A program made the position numbers and the translations under genes. Of a stretch of DNA of 64,000 nt, positions 17,424 to 25,372 are shown piece after piece. The stretch comes from SAR324 cluster bacterium (GTDB taxonomy: Bacteria; SAR324; NAC60-12), in contig JANQJU010000029.1 of NCBI GenBank assembly GCA_028281495.1, forward strand, positions 1 through 64,000. Reading direction: 5' to 3'. The notes beneath the pieces were generated by a model. The model saw nothing but the letters and a program-made list of their open reading frames with translations, was not told the DNA's origin and made no database searches. How positions within the stretch are numbered: position 1 is the first letter of the stretch; each line of letters starts with the position of its first letter.

Positions 17424-17582
17424 ATGTTTAAGCGCTTTCTCTCGCGGTTGGGGGAGCCGATTCAATCCGGTTTTGATCCCGCTCAGTGGGATACCCTATT
17501 GAATAGCATGGGGTATGAATTGATTGACAACTTGTCGCCTGAAGAATTGAAGCAGCGTTACTTTCAAAGACGTGATGATTGA
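17424..17582 (+). pseudogene. C-terminal fragment of a LCMT-type methyltransferase
   Basis: About 52 residues match only the C-terminal end of SAM-dependent methyltransferases of the leucine-carboxyl-methyltransferase/TIGR00027 kind: FDPAQWDTLLNSMGYELID followed by LSPEELKQRY. The SAM-binding domain that should precede it is absent, replaced by the end of the membrane-protein gene. Its stop overlaps the next start by 11 nt, which points to an original operon with the ligase. Confidence 0.55.
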
Positions 17583-18160
17583 GTACTATTCCCGCATCAG
17601 TCCGCAGAAAACAGCGCTGATTGATTCGGCAAACGATCAATCCATTAGCTACCTCTCTTTATACGAACGGGTAGAGATATTAGCCGCTCGCTTGAATAGT
17701 TTTATACATCCCCATGATCTAGTTGTAGCCATCAGTAGGAGCCGCTTGACGCTAGTAGAGCTGATACTTGCTTGTTCTAGGATAGGCGTTCGTTGTTTAC
17801 CCATTGTAGAACCCGATGCGATAGAACCCACCTTGGTTTCTACAAGAAGGCAGCAGGTTCCTACGGTTTTTTATTCCAACCATGAAGACTGTAAATTTTT
17901 CAACACGGGAGAGAGATGGGTCCATATCGAACAGTTCAATTCAGCAAAAACCCCCCTGTTGGATCAGAAACCACCGCAATTTGTTCCCGATGCGGATTCT
18001 CCGTTTTATGTCAACACAACCGGGGGAACTACAGGGTTTCCAAAGCTCGTGGTTGCCTCGCATCGTCACGTTCTCAGTAATACCCTATTTGCCTTGAAAG
18101 CATTTGATTTCAATCAAGAGGATATTCACCTGTCGACGTTTCAGTTCCATTCAAAAATTG
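17572..18160 (+). pseudogene. N-terminal part of an adenylate-forming (AMP-binding) ligase
   Basis: The first about 195 residues fit an acyl/aryl-AMP ligase: ISYLSLYERVEILAARL in the N-domain and the P-loop YVNTTGGTTGFPKLVVASH (A3 motif). The homology stops at about 18160, before the central and C-terminal domains, and the frame runs on for a few unrelated residues to 18246. The deleted remainder is replaced by dehydrogenase sequence in another frame. It should be inactive because the adenylation-completing motifs are missing. Confidence 0.75.
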
Positions 18161-18841
18161 GTAGATCGATTTGGTTTAAAAAAAGCGCTGGAAATTGGTA
18201 CGCTCTTGGAGCCAGCGGGATGTTCCTACAATGCCCTGATGATTGATGTCTATGGAAACACGGTTTCGAAGGTCCATCCAGGAAGCCATGTTGCCGTATT
18301 TGGATGTGGTCCGATCGGCTTGCTCAATATTGCATTGGCAAAAGCTCAAGGAGCCGGAGCTATTATTGCATTTGATAAAGTGAGATCGAAAGTAGACTTG
18401 GCTTTAAAAATGGGAGCGACGGACACCTTTGTAGCGGATGAATCTGTGGGGAAAAATTTTTTGAACGCAACCGGCGGGCAAAAAGCGAATGTGGTGATGG
18501 AAGCTTCAGGAAATCCCGAAGCCATGGTATCGGCCTTGTCTCTCATTGCTCCGCGTGGTGTATTGCTACTTCAAGGCCGGATGTCGGTTCCTCAAATTCC
18601 GCTTGATCCTAATTTTTTAGTCAGTGAGGCCATCTCGGTCATTGGTGTCCGTGGGCATGCGGGATATCGAATTTTTGAGGACCTGATCAATTGGTTCTCG
18701 GAAAGTTCGATTGATTTCGATGATTTGATCCATTCCAAAAAGTTTTCTTTCTTTGAAGTGATGGAAGCCGTCAAATTAGCAAAAACCCAACCTGGAAAAG
18801 TACTTTGCATCAATCCAAAATATGCAAAGAGGTTAAATTAA
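18150..18841 (+). pseudogene. C-terminal part of a medium-chain alcohol dehydrogenase
   Basis: This frame encodes the Rossmann half of a zinc-type medium-chain dehydrogenase: LLEPAGCSYNAL, then VAVFGCGPIGLLNIALAKA (the NAD(P) fold), VVMEASGNPEAM and PRGVLLLQGRM. The N-terminal GroES-like catalytic domain with the zinc ligands is missing. The join to the upstream ligase lies near 18150-18165 in a different frame, so no fusion protein results. The intact open frame from 18104 may only be recently broken. Confidence 0.75.
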
Positions 18842-18866
18842 AAAGATTTTTGGTGGAGGTTGATCC

Positions 18867-19706
18867 ATGTCAATATCTTCCAGTATCACAAGCCATTTCG
18901 TCACGGTTCAAGGTTTACAGATCCACTATTTGTCTATTGGTACTGGAACTCCCATTCTGCTGTTGCATGGATGGCCTACGTCTTCCTATTTGTGGCGCAA
19001 CATCATGGTTCCTCTTTCACAAACCCGGCAAGTGATTGCGATGGATCTTCCTGGATTTGGCCAATCGAGCAAGTCCTTGGAGGGGTCTTATAGCTTCAAT
19101 TACTATGATCGAATGATCGATGGTTTTGTGAATCAGTTGGGAATCTCTAAAACGGGGCTAGTCGTTCACGATTTGGGAGGGCCGGTTGGACTAATGTGGG
19201 CGGTTCGGCATCCTGAAAAGGTTGATCGCTTAACCCTGTTGAATACCTTGGTGTATCCCGAATTTTCATGGGCGGTTCGATTATTTCTGTTGGCCACTTT
19301 TGTTCCTGGAATCAAGGACTGGTTGGTGAGTACTTCAGGCCTTGTGAAGGCGATGCAGATTGGTGTGAAGAACCAAAAGAATTTAACCAAAGAAGTTTTG
19401 AGGAATTATTACTCGCCGTTTCAGACAGCAGAAAACCGCAAAGTGTTGCTGAAAACGGCCCAACGTTTAAGCCCCAAAGGGTTTCAGGAAATTGCTGAAA
19501 AGCTGCCCCAGTTTAAGATTCCGATCCGTTTGATCTATGGTGAAAATGACAAAATTTTGCCCGATGTGGCGAATACGATGCGGCGGCTTAAACAAGATAT
19601 CCCCCAAGCTCAATTGACAGCACTCCCCCAGTGTGGCCACTTCCTGCAAGAAGATGCCCCCGAGCAATTGAGCCAATTGTTATTAGAGTTTTTCACCGAT
19701 CAGTAA
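18867..19706 (+). CDS. alpha/beta hydrolase, haloalkane dehalogenase-like
   Basis: A 279-residue alpha/beta hydrolase with HGWPTSSYLWR (oxyanion region, about 29-39), MDLPGFGQS, the nucleophile elbow VHDLGGPVG with Asp, an LIYGENDKILP acidic-residue segment and CGHFLQEDAPEQ with the catalytic His. Asp as nucleophile suggests dehalogenase, epoxide hydrolase or related hydrolase action. A strong Shine-Dalgarno GGAGGTTGATCC sets the start. It follows the broken dehydrogenase by 25 nt and is itself intact. Substrate is not known. Confidence 0.8.
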   Translation: MSISSSITSHFVTVQGLQIHYLSIGTGTPILLLHGWPTSSYLWRNIMVPLSQTRQVIAMDLPGFGQSSKSLEGSYSFNYYDRMIDGFVNQLGISKTGLVVHDLGGPVGLMWAVRHPEKVDRLTLLNTLVYPEFSWAVRLFLLATFVPGIKDWLVSTSGLVKAMQIGVKNQKNLTKEVLRNYYSPFQTAENRKVLLKTAQRLSPKGFQEIAEKLPQFKIPIRLIYGENDKILPDVANTMRRLKQDIPQAQLTALPQCGHFLQEDAPEQLSQLLLEFFTDQ

Positions 19707-19844
19707 CATCTTTCCTTAACGTGATAGTCAAGACATGCGGGTATCTCTCATCAGCAGGCTCTTCATCATGAAGGGCAAGTGCATAATGGTGAAGTGATTG
19801 GCTTTTTTGAATACCCGTGGGTCGGGATTTTTAATTCATGGTTG

Positions 19845-20771
19845 TTATAATCGACCTAAAAGTTCTGACTTTTTTTCTGTAAATTCCGCATCTGTGAGTA
19901 TTCCTTTTTCGTGTAAGTCAGCAAGTTTCTGAATCATAGTAAAAATATCCAACCCTGGCGAAGGCTCCCCATTGCCTAATTTTGGCGAAGGTTCCCTATT
20001 GCCTAATTCTGGCGAAGGTTCCCCATTGCCTAGTTCTGGCGGAGCCTCTGCAATATCAGACTTTGGCGAAACGTCGACAATGTTCGATGTTGGTGGAGCT
20101 TCCTTGGGACTTTGAGGGGGGGGAGGGTGCGGATCCGGTGTCCCCGCAGCCACACCATTTTCAGATACCACAGGTAACTGCGAAACATCCACGAAGCCTT
20201 TTTGACTCGTGAACGTCACTGAGGTGCCAGCTCCTTGCTGTTGGGATACGCCCCCAATTTGATAGTCAAGCGTGTCATAAATCTGAATCTTTCCGTTGAT
20301 CTCGACAACCAAACGTTGAGCATTTGAAAAAACAGCATAGCGGACATGATTTTGTGAACCTGTTGAGCTGGGGACCCCTAGATCGGCAGGCCACCAATTT
20401 CCAAAACTCCCGTTTGATTCAGGAACAAACAGGCTGACTTGTACGGGACCATTTCCCTGTTGTTGCTGTTGTGTCCCTTTAGGTTGTGAGGGGCTGTTCC
20501 TAAATGGTTGGTCGGCGAGAAGAGTCGATAACTCGGAACATAGACCGTCGACTGTGGCTTTCAGAGCATTATTAAACATATCACTGACCATTGTCATTCC
20601 CCCTTGCATCCATTGGCCAGAACCCCCTAAATCGGGATGATTGAATTGTGCCATTGTCCCATTGCCGTTGACTAATGCCTGCAATAAGTTGATCGTGGCT
20701 TCGGTGCTCACTCCATACCGGAGTGCCAGTTCGTTGAGTTTCTGTTCGCCTTGACGTGTGAGTTTTTGCAT
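19845..20771 (-). CDS. SHOCT-domain protein with Pro-rich repeat linker
   Basis: A 308-residue soluble protein. Residues about 1-90 have helical, low-complexity character (LQALVNGNGTMAQFNHPDLGG) with no family I recognise. A middle part contains a poly-Gln patch (TQQQQQGNG) and a beta-rich region (about 110-200). A linker of 9-residue repeats (GEPSPELGN type) follows. The last about 30 residues, LADLHEKGILTDAEFTEKKS, are a SHOCT motif, a short C-terminal helix pair often found on oligomerising or membrane-associated proteins. It stands alone between plus-strand genes. Function unknown. Confidence 0.7.
   Translation of the reverse strand: MQKLTRQGEQKLNELALRYGVSTEATINLLQALVNGNGTMAQFNHPDLGGSGQWMQGGMTMVSDMFNNALKATVDGLCSELSTLLADQPFRNSPSQPKGTQQQQQGNGPVQVSLFVPESNGSFGNWWPADLGVPSSTGSQNHVRYAVFSNAQRLVVEINGKIQIYDTLDYQIGGVSQQQGAGTSVTFTSQKGFVDVSQLPVVSENGVAAGTPDPHPPPPQSPKEAPPTSNIVDVSPKSDIAEAPPELGNGEPSPELGNREPSPKLGNGEPSPGLDIFTMIQKLADLHEKGILTDAEFTEKKSELLGRL
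19957..20046 (-). repeat. 27-bp tandem repeat in the SHOCT protein linker
   Basis: Three full 27-bp units starting at 19957, 19984 and 20011 and a partial fourth at 20038. They encode GEPSPELGN-like nonapeptides. Units are slightly diverged, so the array is not brand new. Confidence 0.8.
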
Positions 20772-21115
20772 TTTTATAACCTTTAGGTATAATTTTATTA
20801 TTTTTTATATAATTGTCGTGAGCTGCATTCGAAATCGAGAATGAGTAAGATTCTATGATATATCATCGTTTTCGTAAAAATTCCCTTTGGGCACGCTATC
20901 TGGCATCTTTTTGTGATGGCTGGGAGCGTCCTGCATTTTCTTGCAGTCATGTACAATGTAGTGCCTACCAAACTCATTTGAGCAGTGTTGGCAACCTCAG
21001 CATTCAAATATGATATTGTGGGTGTGTCAATAATCTACCACCCTGCCTCCAGAGGGGATGACCTATCCAACGCTATAAAATCCTTCATCGCACCTATTAT
21101 AATTTTTCTGCTGCT

Positions 21116-21916
21116 GTGCAGCTAGAATCGCATTTTTTGCGTCTACGCCCGAGAGAAAGCCACGAACTGCGTATCGAATCTTCGATTTTGCAAATCACAC
21201 CTGCAGCCACGCTGCGTTGGAGCCGTGATGTTGAAGACAATTCAGTGGCGATTGCAACCTTCAAAACACCTGCCCGCCAGCTTGCGATTGAGAGCGAAAT
21301 TATCATTCAGCAATACAACGAGGCTCCTCTAGACTTTCTGGTAGCTGATTATGCGATGAACTATCCGTTTGCCTATACCCCTGAGGACTGGATTGTATTG
21401 GCCCCTTATACAAATTTTGCAGAACATACCGTTCGAAACGAATTGGCCGAGTGGCTTGCACCGATATGGAAGCCAGGCGATTTGTTTCAAACGTACAGCT
21501 TGCTGAAAAACTTGAGCACTTATATTCACCGAACCTTGTCGTATCAATTACGTGAGGAACCGGGTGTGCAAACCGTAACAGAAACGCTCTCTTACGGTAC
21601 TGGCTCTTGCCGTGACTTTGCGCATCTATTCATAGAAGCAGCGCGGCACTTTGGTTTTGCCTCCCGTTTTGTGAGCGGTTATCTTCATGCTCCCCCCTCC
21701 GCGGTTAATTTTGGTGCCACTCATGCCTGGGCGGAAGTTTATTTGCCTGGCGCAGGTTGGAAAGGGTTTGATCCCACCATCGGGGAAATCGTGGGAACGG
21801 ACCACATTGTGGTGGCTGTTTCGAGATTGCCTGAATCCGTCCCCCCTATCAGCGGTTCTTTTGTGGGGCTTCCGGGGGCAAGCCTTGATGTCGGTGTTTG
21901 GGTGAGTGAATTGTAG
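21116..21916 (+). CDS. transglutaminase-like protein (N-end possibly frameshifted)
   Basis: A 266-residue open frame from GTG. The core has the catalytic triad of bacterial transglutaminase-like enzymes: Cys in YGTGSCRDFAHLF, His in GATHAWAEVYLP and Asp in GFDPTIGE. Conserved N-terminal sequence (YKILHRTYYNFS) continues in frame upstream to about 21062, where a stop replaces any start codon. An ATG at 21058 is one base out of frame. Either a 1-bp indel separates start and body or the GTG is used with a shortened N-domain. Such proteins are usually peptidases rather than cross-linking enzymes. It is a single-gene unit. Confidence 0.75.
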   Translation: MQLESHFLRLRPRESHELRIESSILQITPAATLRWSRDVEDNSVAIATFKTPARQLAIESEIIIQQYNEAPLDFLVADYAMNYPFAYTPEDWIVLAPYTNFAEHTVRNELAEWLAPIWKPGDLFQTYSLLKNLSTYIHRTLSYQLREEPGVQTVTETLSYGTGSCRDFAHLFIEAARHFGFASRFVSGYLHAPPSAVNFGATHAWAEVYLPGAGWKGFDPTIGEIVGTDHIVVAVSRLPESVPPISGSFVGLPGASLDVGVWVSEL

Positions 21917-22151
21917 AATTTAGCTTACCTTGATTCCTTCAGTACCCTACGTCCTCTCATTCAAATAATGGGTAAATGCTCGAAGTATCCCCAATATTGG
22001 ATTTACCTTCACCTTGTGACAGATAGGATTGTTGAGACGCTACAATGGCTAGAAATACAGTCACTTCTTAGAAAACCAGGGAAATGTGGTGATTGTGGGT
22101 TTACCTCTGTACAGTAAAAGGAAACCTATTGTTGAAAGTGATGAGGAAATG

Positions 22152-22913
22152 ATGAACCTGCAACAACTCGAATCAATTGTCCTACAATCGTGGCCTGCGT
22201 TCCAGCAGCAAGAGCTGGATGGATGGCTTCTGCGTTTTGCAGAAGGCTATACAAAGCGAGCCAATTCCGTGAATATTTTGAAATCCGGCACCCTTCCTTT
22301 GGATGAAAAAATTGCTCTATGTGAGAACTATTATCAGGAGAAGCATCTCCCCGTAGTGTTCCGACTCACATCGTTAGTCACAAACAGTGGGCTGGATCAA
22401 CGGTTGGCCCAAATGGCGTATCAACATGTGGACCTGACCAGTGTGCAGGTATTGGATCTGCATACTCTAGAAGGGCGTCTTGTTACCGATTTGGAACCAT
22501 GTAAGCACTCCGTTCCTGATTGGGTTCATATTTTTCATCAATGGCACAAAGTGCCTCACGAGAAGCAGGCTTTGCATCAACGTTTAATCGAAAACATTGC
22601 ATCCCGCAAAGTGTTGATGACTGTCTCTCATGAAGGAAAGATGGTGGCGGCAGGTATGGGAGTCGCTGAAGGGGCCTATGTGGGGCTATTTGATTTGATC
22701 ACATCCATTTCAGAACGGCGTCGGGGATTTGGTGCACAACTTCTGAAGTGTCTTTTGAATTGGGGAAAACAGGTGGGAGCTTCGCATGCGTATTTACAAG
22801 TGACGCATTCCAATACAGCTGCCAAACAGTTGTATGCCAAATTGGGGTTTTCGGAGGTGTATCACTATTGGTATCGGGTGAAGCCTAAGCCTGAAGATAC
22901 CTTAATAAGGTGA
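22152..22913 (+). CDS. GNAT N-acetyltransferase
   Basis: About 254 residues from the ATG preceded by GAGGAA; upstream in-frame starts at 22086 or 22149 are possible. The N-half (WLLRFAEGYTKRANSVN) resembles the extended N-domains of two-part GNATs. The C-half holds the acetyl-CoA site: LITSISERRRGFGAQLLKCLL (motif A, R/Q-x-x-G-x-G/A) and an ASHAYLQVTHSNTAAKQLYAKLGF motif B. The acetylated substrate is unknown. It stands alone. Confidence 0.8.
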   Translation: MNLQQLESIVLQSWPAFQQQELDGWLLRFAEGYTKRANSVNILKSGTLPLDEKIALCENYYQEKHLPVVFRLTSLVTNSGLDQRLAQMAYQHVDLTSVQVLDLHTLEGRLVTDLEPCKHSVPDWVHIFHQWHKVPHEKQALHQRLIENIASRKVLMTVSHEGKMVAAGMGVAEGAYVGLFDLITSISERRRGFGAQLLKCLLNWGKQVGASHAYLQVTHSNTAAKQLYAKLGFSEVYHYWYRVKPKPEDTLIR

Positions 22914-23150
22914 TGCAAAAGTGGAAGGTTCCCTCAAAAGAATTTTCTTGCGGCACAAAAAGAGAAATTTTTTAATTTAAGGGGCGATGAGGAGATTAAA
23001 AAACAAAAATACAACAAAATAATTTAATATAATTAATAGCTTATGTAATTAAAACCAACATAAAACAAACAATGGTCTTCCAAGTGCAGAAGGTAAGGGT
23101 AAAGCGTCATACAACCCCAACAAACCACTTTCTCACATTAAGGAGACCCC

Positions 23151-23450
23151 ATGAAACTGATTCATTCTCTTAAAATTGCTTTTGTTCTTGTTACTTTGGG
23201 ATTGGCTGCCAATGCTTACGCGGGAGATGCAAAAGTGGAAGCCGATGTTACTTCAGAGCTAACTATTTCCACACTAGAAACTTATTCTGACAATGGCGAA
23301 GCAGAAACCCACATCGGTAGCATCGTCGCTCATGGTGACAGTCAAGTGAAAGCCAATGTAAGGTCCAAGATCCGGTTGAACCAAGTGCGAACTGGCACGG
23401 ATGGCGGTACAGCAATCGCCTCTGTTGGCAGCATCATTGCTGGAAATTGA
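23151..23450 (+). CDS. small secreted protein with two-fold internal repeat
   Basis: A 99-residue protein with a clear signal peptide (LKIAFVLVTLGLAANAYA, cleavage near residue 24). The mature about 75 residues are two similar halves of about 36: VEADVTSEL...GEAETHIGSIVAHG and VKANVRSKI...GTAIASVGSIIAGN. Alternating small and polar residues suggest beta strands. AAGGAG lies 8 nt before ATG and a 12-bp hairpin terminator follows, so it is a monocistronic, probably well expressed gene. I do not recognise the family. Confidence 0.75.
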   Translation: MKLIHSLKIAFVLVTLGLAANAYAGDAKVEADVTSELTISTLETYSDNGEAETHIGSIVAHGDSQVKANVRSKIRLNQVRTGTDGGTAIASVGSIIAGN

Positions 23451-23481
23451 TCGCTTCCTGAGTTTTCCCCTTCCCCCACGA

Positions 23482-23519
23482 AAAATCCGTATAGCTGCTC
23501 AAACAACTATACGGATTTT
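23482..23519 (+). terminator. rho-independent terminator
   Basis: AAATCCGTATAG and CTATACGGATTT form a 12-bp stem around a 12-nt loop, ending in TTTT, 32 nt after the small secreted protein. Confidence 0.75.
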
Positions 23520-23670
23520 GAAAATCTTGCATCGTAGCCTGCCAAATCCTCCTGACCCATTCAAATTTTGCTTCACTTGTGGATCATTCCGAGCCAGTCA
23601 ATAAACTCCACTTGGAATAATTCTTGCCAGGCGTTAAGACTAGGCAAACCTCACATTTGAGCAAATCATC

Positions 23671-25368
23671 ATGCGATTCATCCCATTAACTCTTTTCGCT
23701 TTAGTTTTCCTGTTCGTCAGTTTGGGTTCTGCACCCCTGATCGACTGGGACGAGAATATCTACGCCGAAGCCAGCCGTCAGATGGTCGAGCGGGGCGACT
23801 ACCTCAACATCTATATCAACAATCATCCCTTTGCCGAAAAACCCCCCTTCTTTTTTTGGGAGCAATCCCTCAGTTATCACTTGTTTGGGGTGAATGAATT
23901 TGCGGCTCGCTTTCCTACGGCAATTGCAGGGCTATTGACGGTTTGGCTATGCTTCGCGTTTGGAACGAGGGTGGCGTCTTCTCAGTTCGGATTGCTCTGG
24001 GGAATGATCTATCTCACGAGCTTTTTGCCAGGATTGTTCAGCCGTTCAGCTGTAATTGACCATACGTTCAATTTCTTTATCGCATTGGCAACATTTGCTT
24101 TGTATTCCTACGACGTGTCCTATGGGCGGAGTCAGGCTCGATATAAAAACACCTCTCGAAGTTATGCGTTGTGGCTCACGCTAGCCAGTGTGGCGATGGG
24201 GTTGGGCGTCTTGACCAAAGGGCCTCTAGGAGGAGTCATCCCGCTGGTCGCGTTTGGAACCTATAAAATATTCTATCGGAAACCATCGATTTCCATATTG
24301 CATTTTATCTACTGTGGTGTGCTGTCATTGGCGGTGGCCACTTCATGGTATGTGGTCAATGCGATGGTGCATGGAATTCAATTTATTGAGGGGTTTATCG
24401 AATTCCAGTTGTTGTTGTTTTCCAAGCCATTGGAAGGGCATGTGGGGCCATTTTATTTTCATTTTGCCGTAGCCATTGTGGGATTAGCACCGTGGACTGC
24501 TTTTTTGTGGATGGGACGTCCTAGTATGATTCCAAGTCAGCATGAACACTTTCGGCCAATGTTTATAATGGGAGCCGGTTGGGTGACCTTTGTATTGATT
24601 TTGTTTTCACTGGTCACCACCAAACTTCCACACTATTCGGCATCAATATATATTCCGTTATCTTTTATTGTTGCTTTGGGGTTGTTCCAAGCAATTCAGA
24701 CACGAAAGTCGATTTCTTGGCTGTGGATTGGAGTGTTTGTGGTGTTGGGAGGGGGATTGGCTGCCTTTCAACTCATCTTTCCGATGGTAGTGAAATGGTA
24801 TAGCGAACAACAAAGCCTTCTTCTGAACTTAGCAGTATCTCCTTTCATATATGTGACGGGGGGTGGGATGCTGTTGAGCCTATTGATTGCAGCCTTCCTA
24901 TTTGCAAGGCGCTCTATTGAGATTGCCTGCTGGATCACGGCGATTGCAATGTTACTTTCGTCGCAAGGATTGTGGCGATTTCAGATTCCAGTGTATTTGC
25001 AATACATTCAGCAACCGATGCTAGAATTGGTGAAAGAAGCCCATGCGGAAAAAGGAAAATTAGTATTCTATCGCTATGTATCCTTTGCCGCTTTGTTTTA
25101 TGGTAAGCAACCGATTGAGATGCTACACACCTATAAATTTCCTGGAGATCCGGAAGTTTTGAACAGTCGGGGTGAAAACAATATTTTTGTTGTGACCGAG
25201 GTGAAACATAAAAAACGTCTGCAAGACGAACATCCATTGGTGGAACATCGTAAAGATGCTGGGGGATTTACGATGTATGTGATTCCTAAAGAAGAGACTG
25301 TGATTCCTAAAGAAGAGACTGTGATTCCTAAAGAAGAGACTGTGATTCCCGAAGAAAAACAGGAATGA
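23671..25368 (+). CDS. PMT/ArnT-family membrane glycosyltransferase
   Basis: A 565-residue polytopic membrane protein with about a dozen hydrophobic helices. The first periplasmic loop has LIDWDENIYAEASRQM and NNHPFAEKPPFFFW, the Asp-Glu and lysine-Pro-Pro motifs of GT39/GT83 enzymes. These transfer a sugar from a polyprenyl-phosphate donor to lipid A, a glycan or protein at the outer face of the inner membrane. The C-terminus ends in a 7-residue tandem repeat (VIPKEET). It is followed after 4 nt by the cNMP-binding protein gene. Acceptor is unknown. Confidence 0.82.
   Translation: MRFIPLTLFALVFLFVSLGSAPLIDWDENIYAEASRQMVERGDYLNIYINNHPFAEKPPFFFWEQSLSYHLFGVNEFAARFPTAIAGLLTVWLCFAFGTRVASSQFGLLWGMIYLTSFLPGLFSRSAVIDHTFNFFIALATFALYSYDVSYGRSQARYKNTSRSYALWLTLASVAMGLGVLTKGPLGGVIPLVAFGTYKIFYRKPSISILHFIYCGVLSLAVATSWYVVNAMVHGIQFIEGFIEFQLLLFSKPLEGHVGPFYFHFAVAIVGLAPWTAFLWMGRPSMIPSQHEHFRPMFIMGAGWVTFVLILFSLVTTKLPHYSASIYIPLSFIVALGLFQAIQTRKSISWLWIGVFVVLGGGLAAFQLIFPMVVKWYSEQQSLLLNLAVSPFIYVTGGGMLLSLLIAAFLFARRSIEIACWITAIAMLLSSQGLWRFQIPVYLQYIQQPMLELVKEAHAEKGKLVFYRYVSFAALFYGKQPIEMLHTYKFPGDPEVLNSRGENNIFVVTEVKHKKRLQDEHPLVEHRKDAGGFTMYVIPKEETVIPKEETVIPKEETVIPEEKQE
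25279..25356 (+). repeat. 21-bp tandem repeat at the 3' end of the glycosyltransferase gene
   Basis: Three exact 21-bp units (25279, 25300, 25321) and a partial fourth encode VIPKEET repeats. Perfect identity implies recent slippage and likely copy-number variation; the unit is a multiple of three, so the frame is kept. Confidence 0.9.
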
Positions 25369-25372
25369 GCAC

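Noticed and set aside
17572..18841. Ligase-dehydrogenase fusion protein
   Set aside because: The two parts are in different frames, so no single polypeptide is made.
19707..19844. Possible coding remnant between the hydrolase and the SHOCT gene
   Set aside because: One frame reads protein-like for about 30 residues (NGEVIGFFEYPWVGIFN), but it has no start and I cannot place it in a family.
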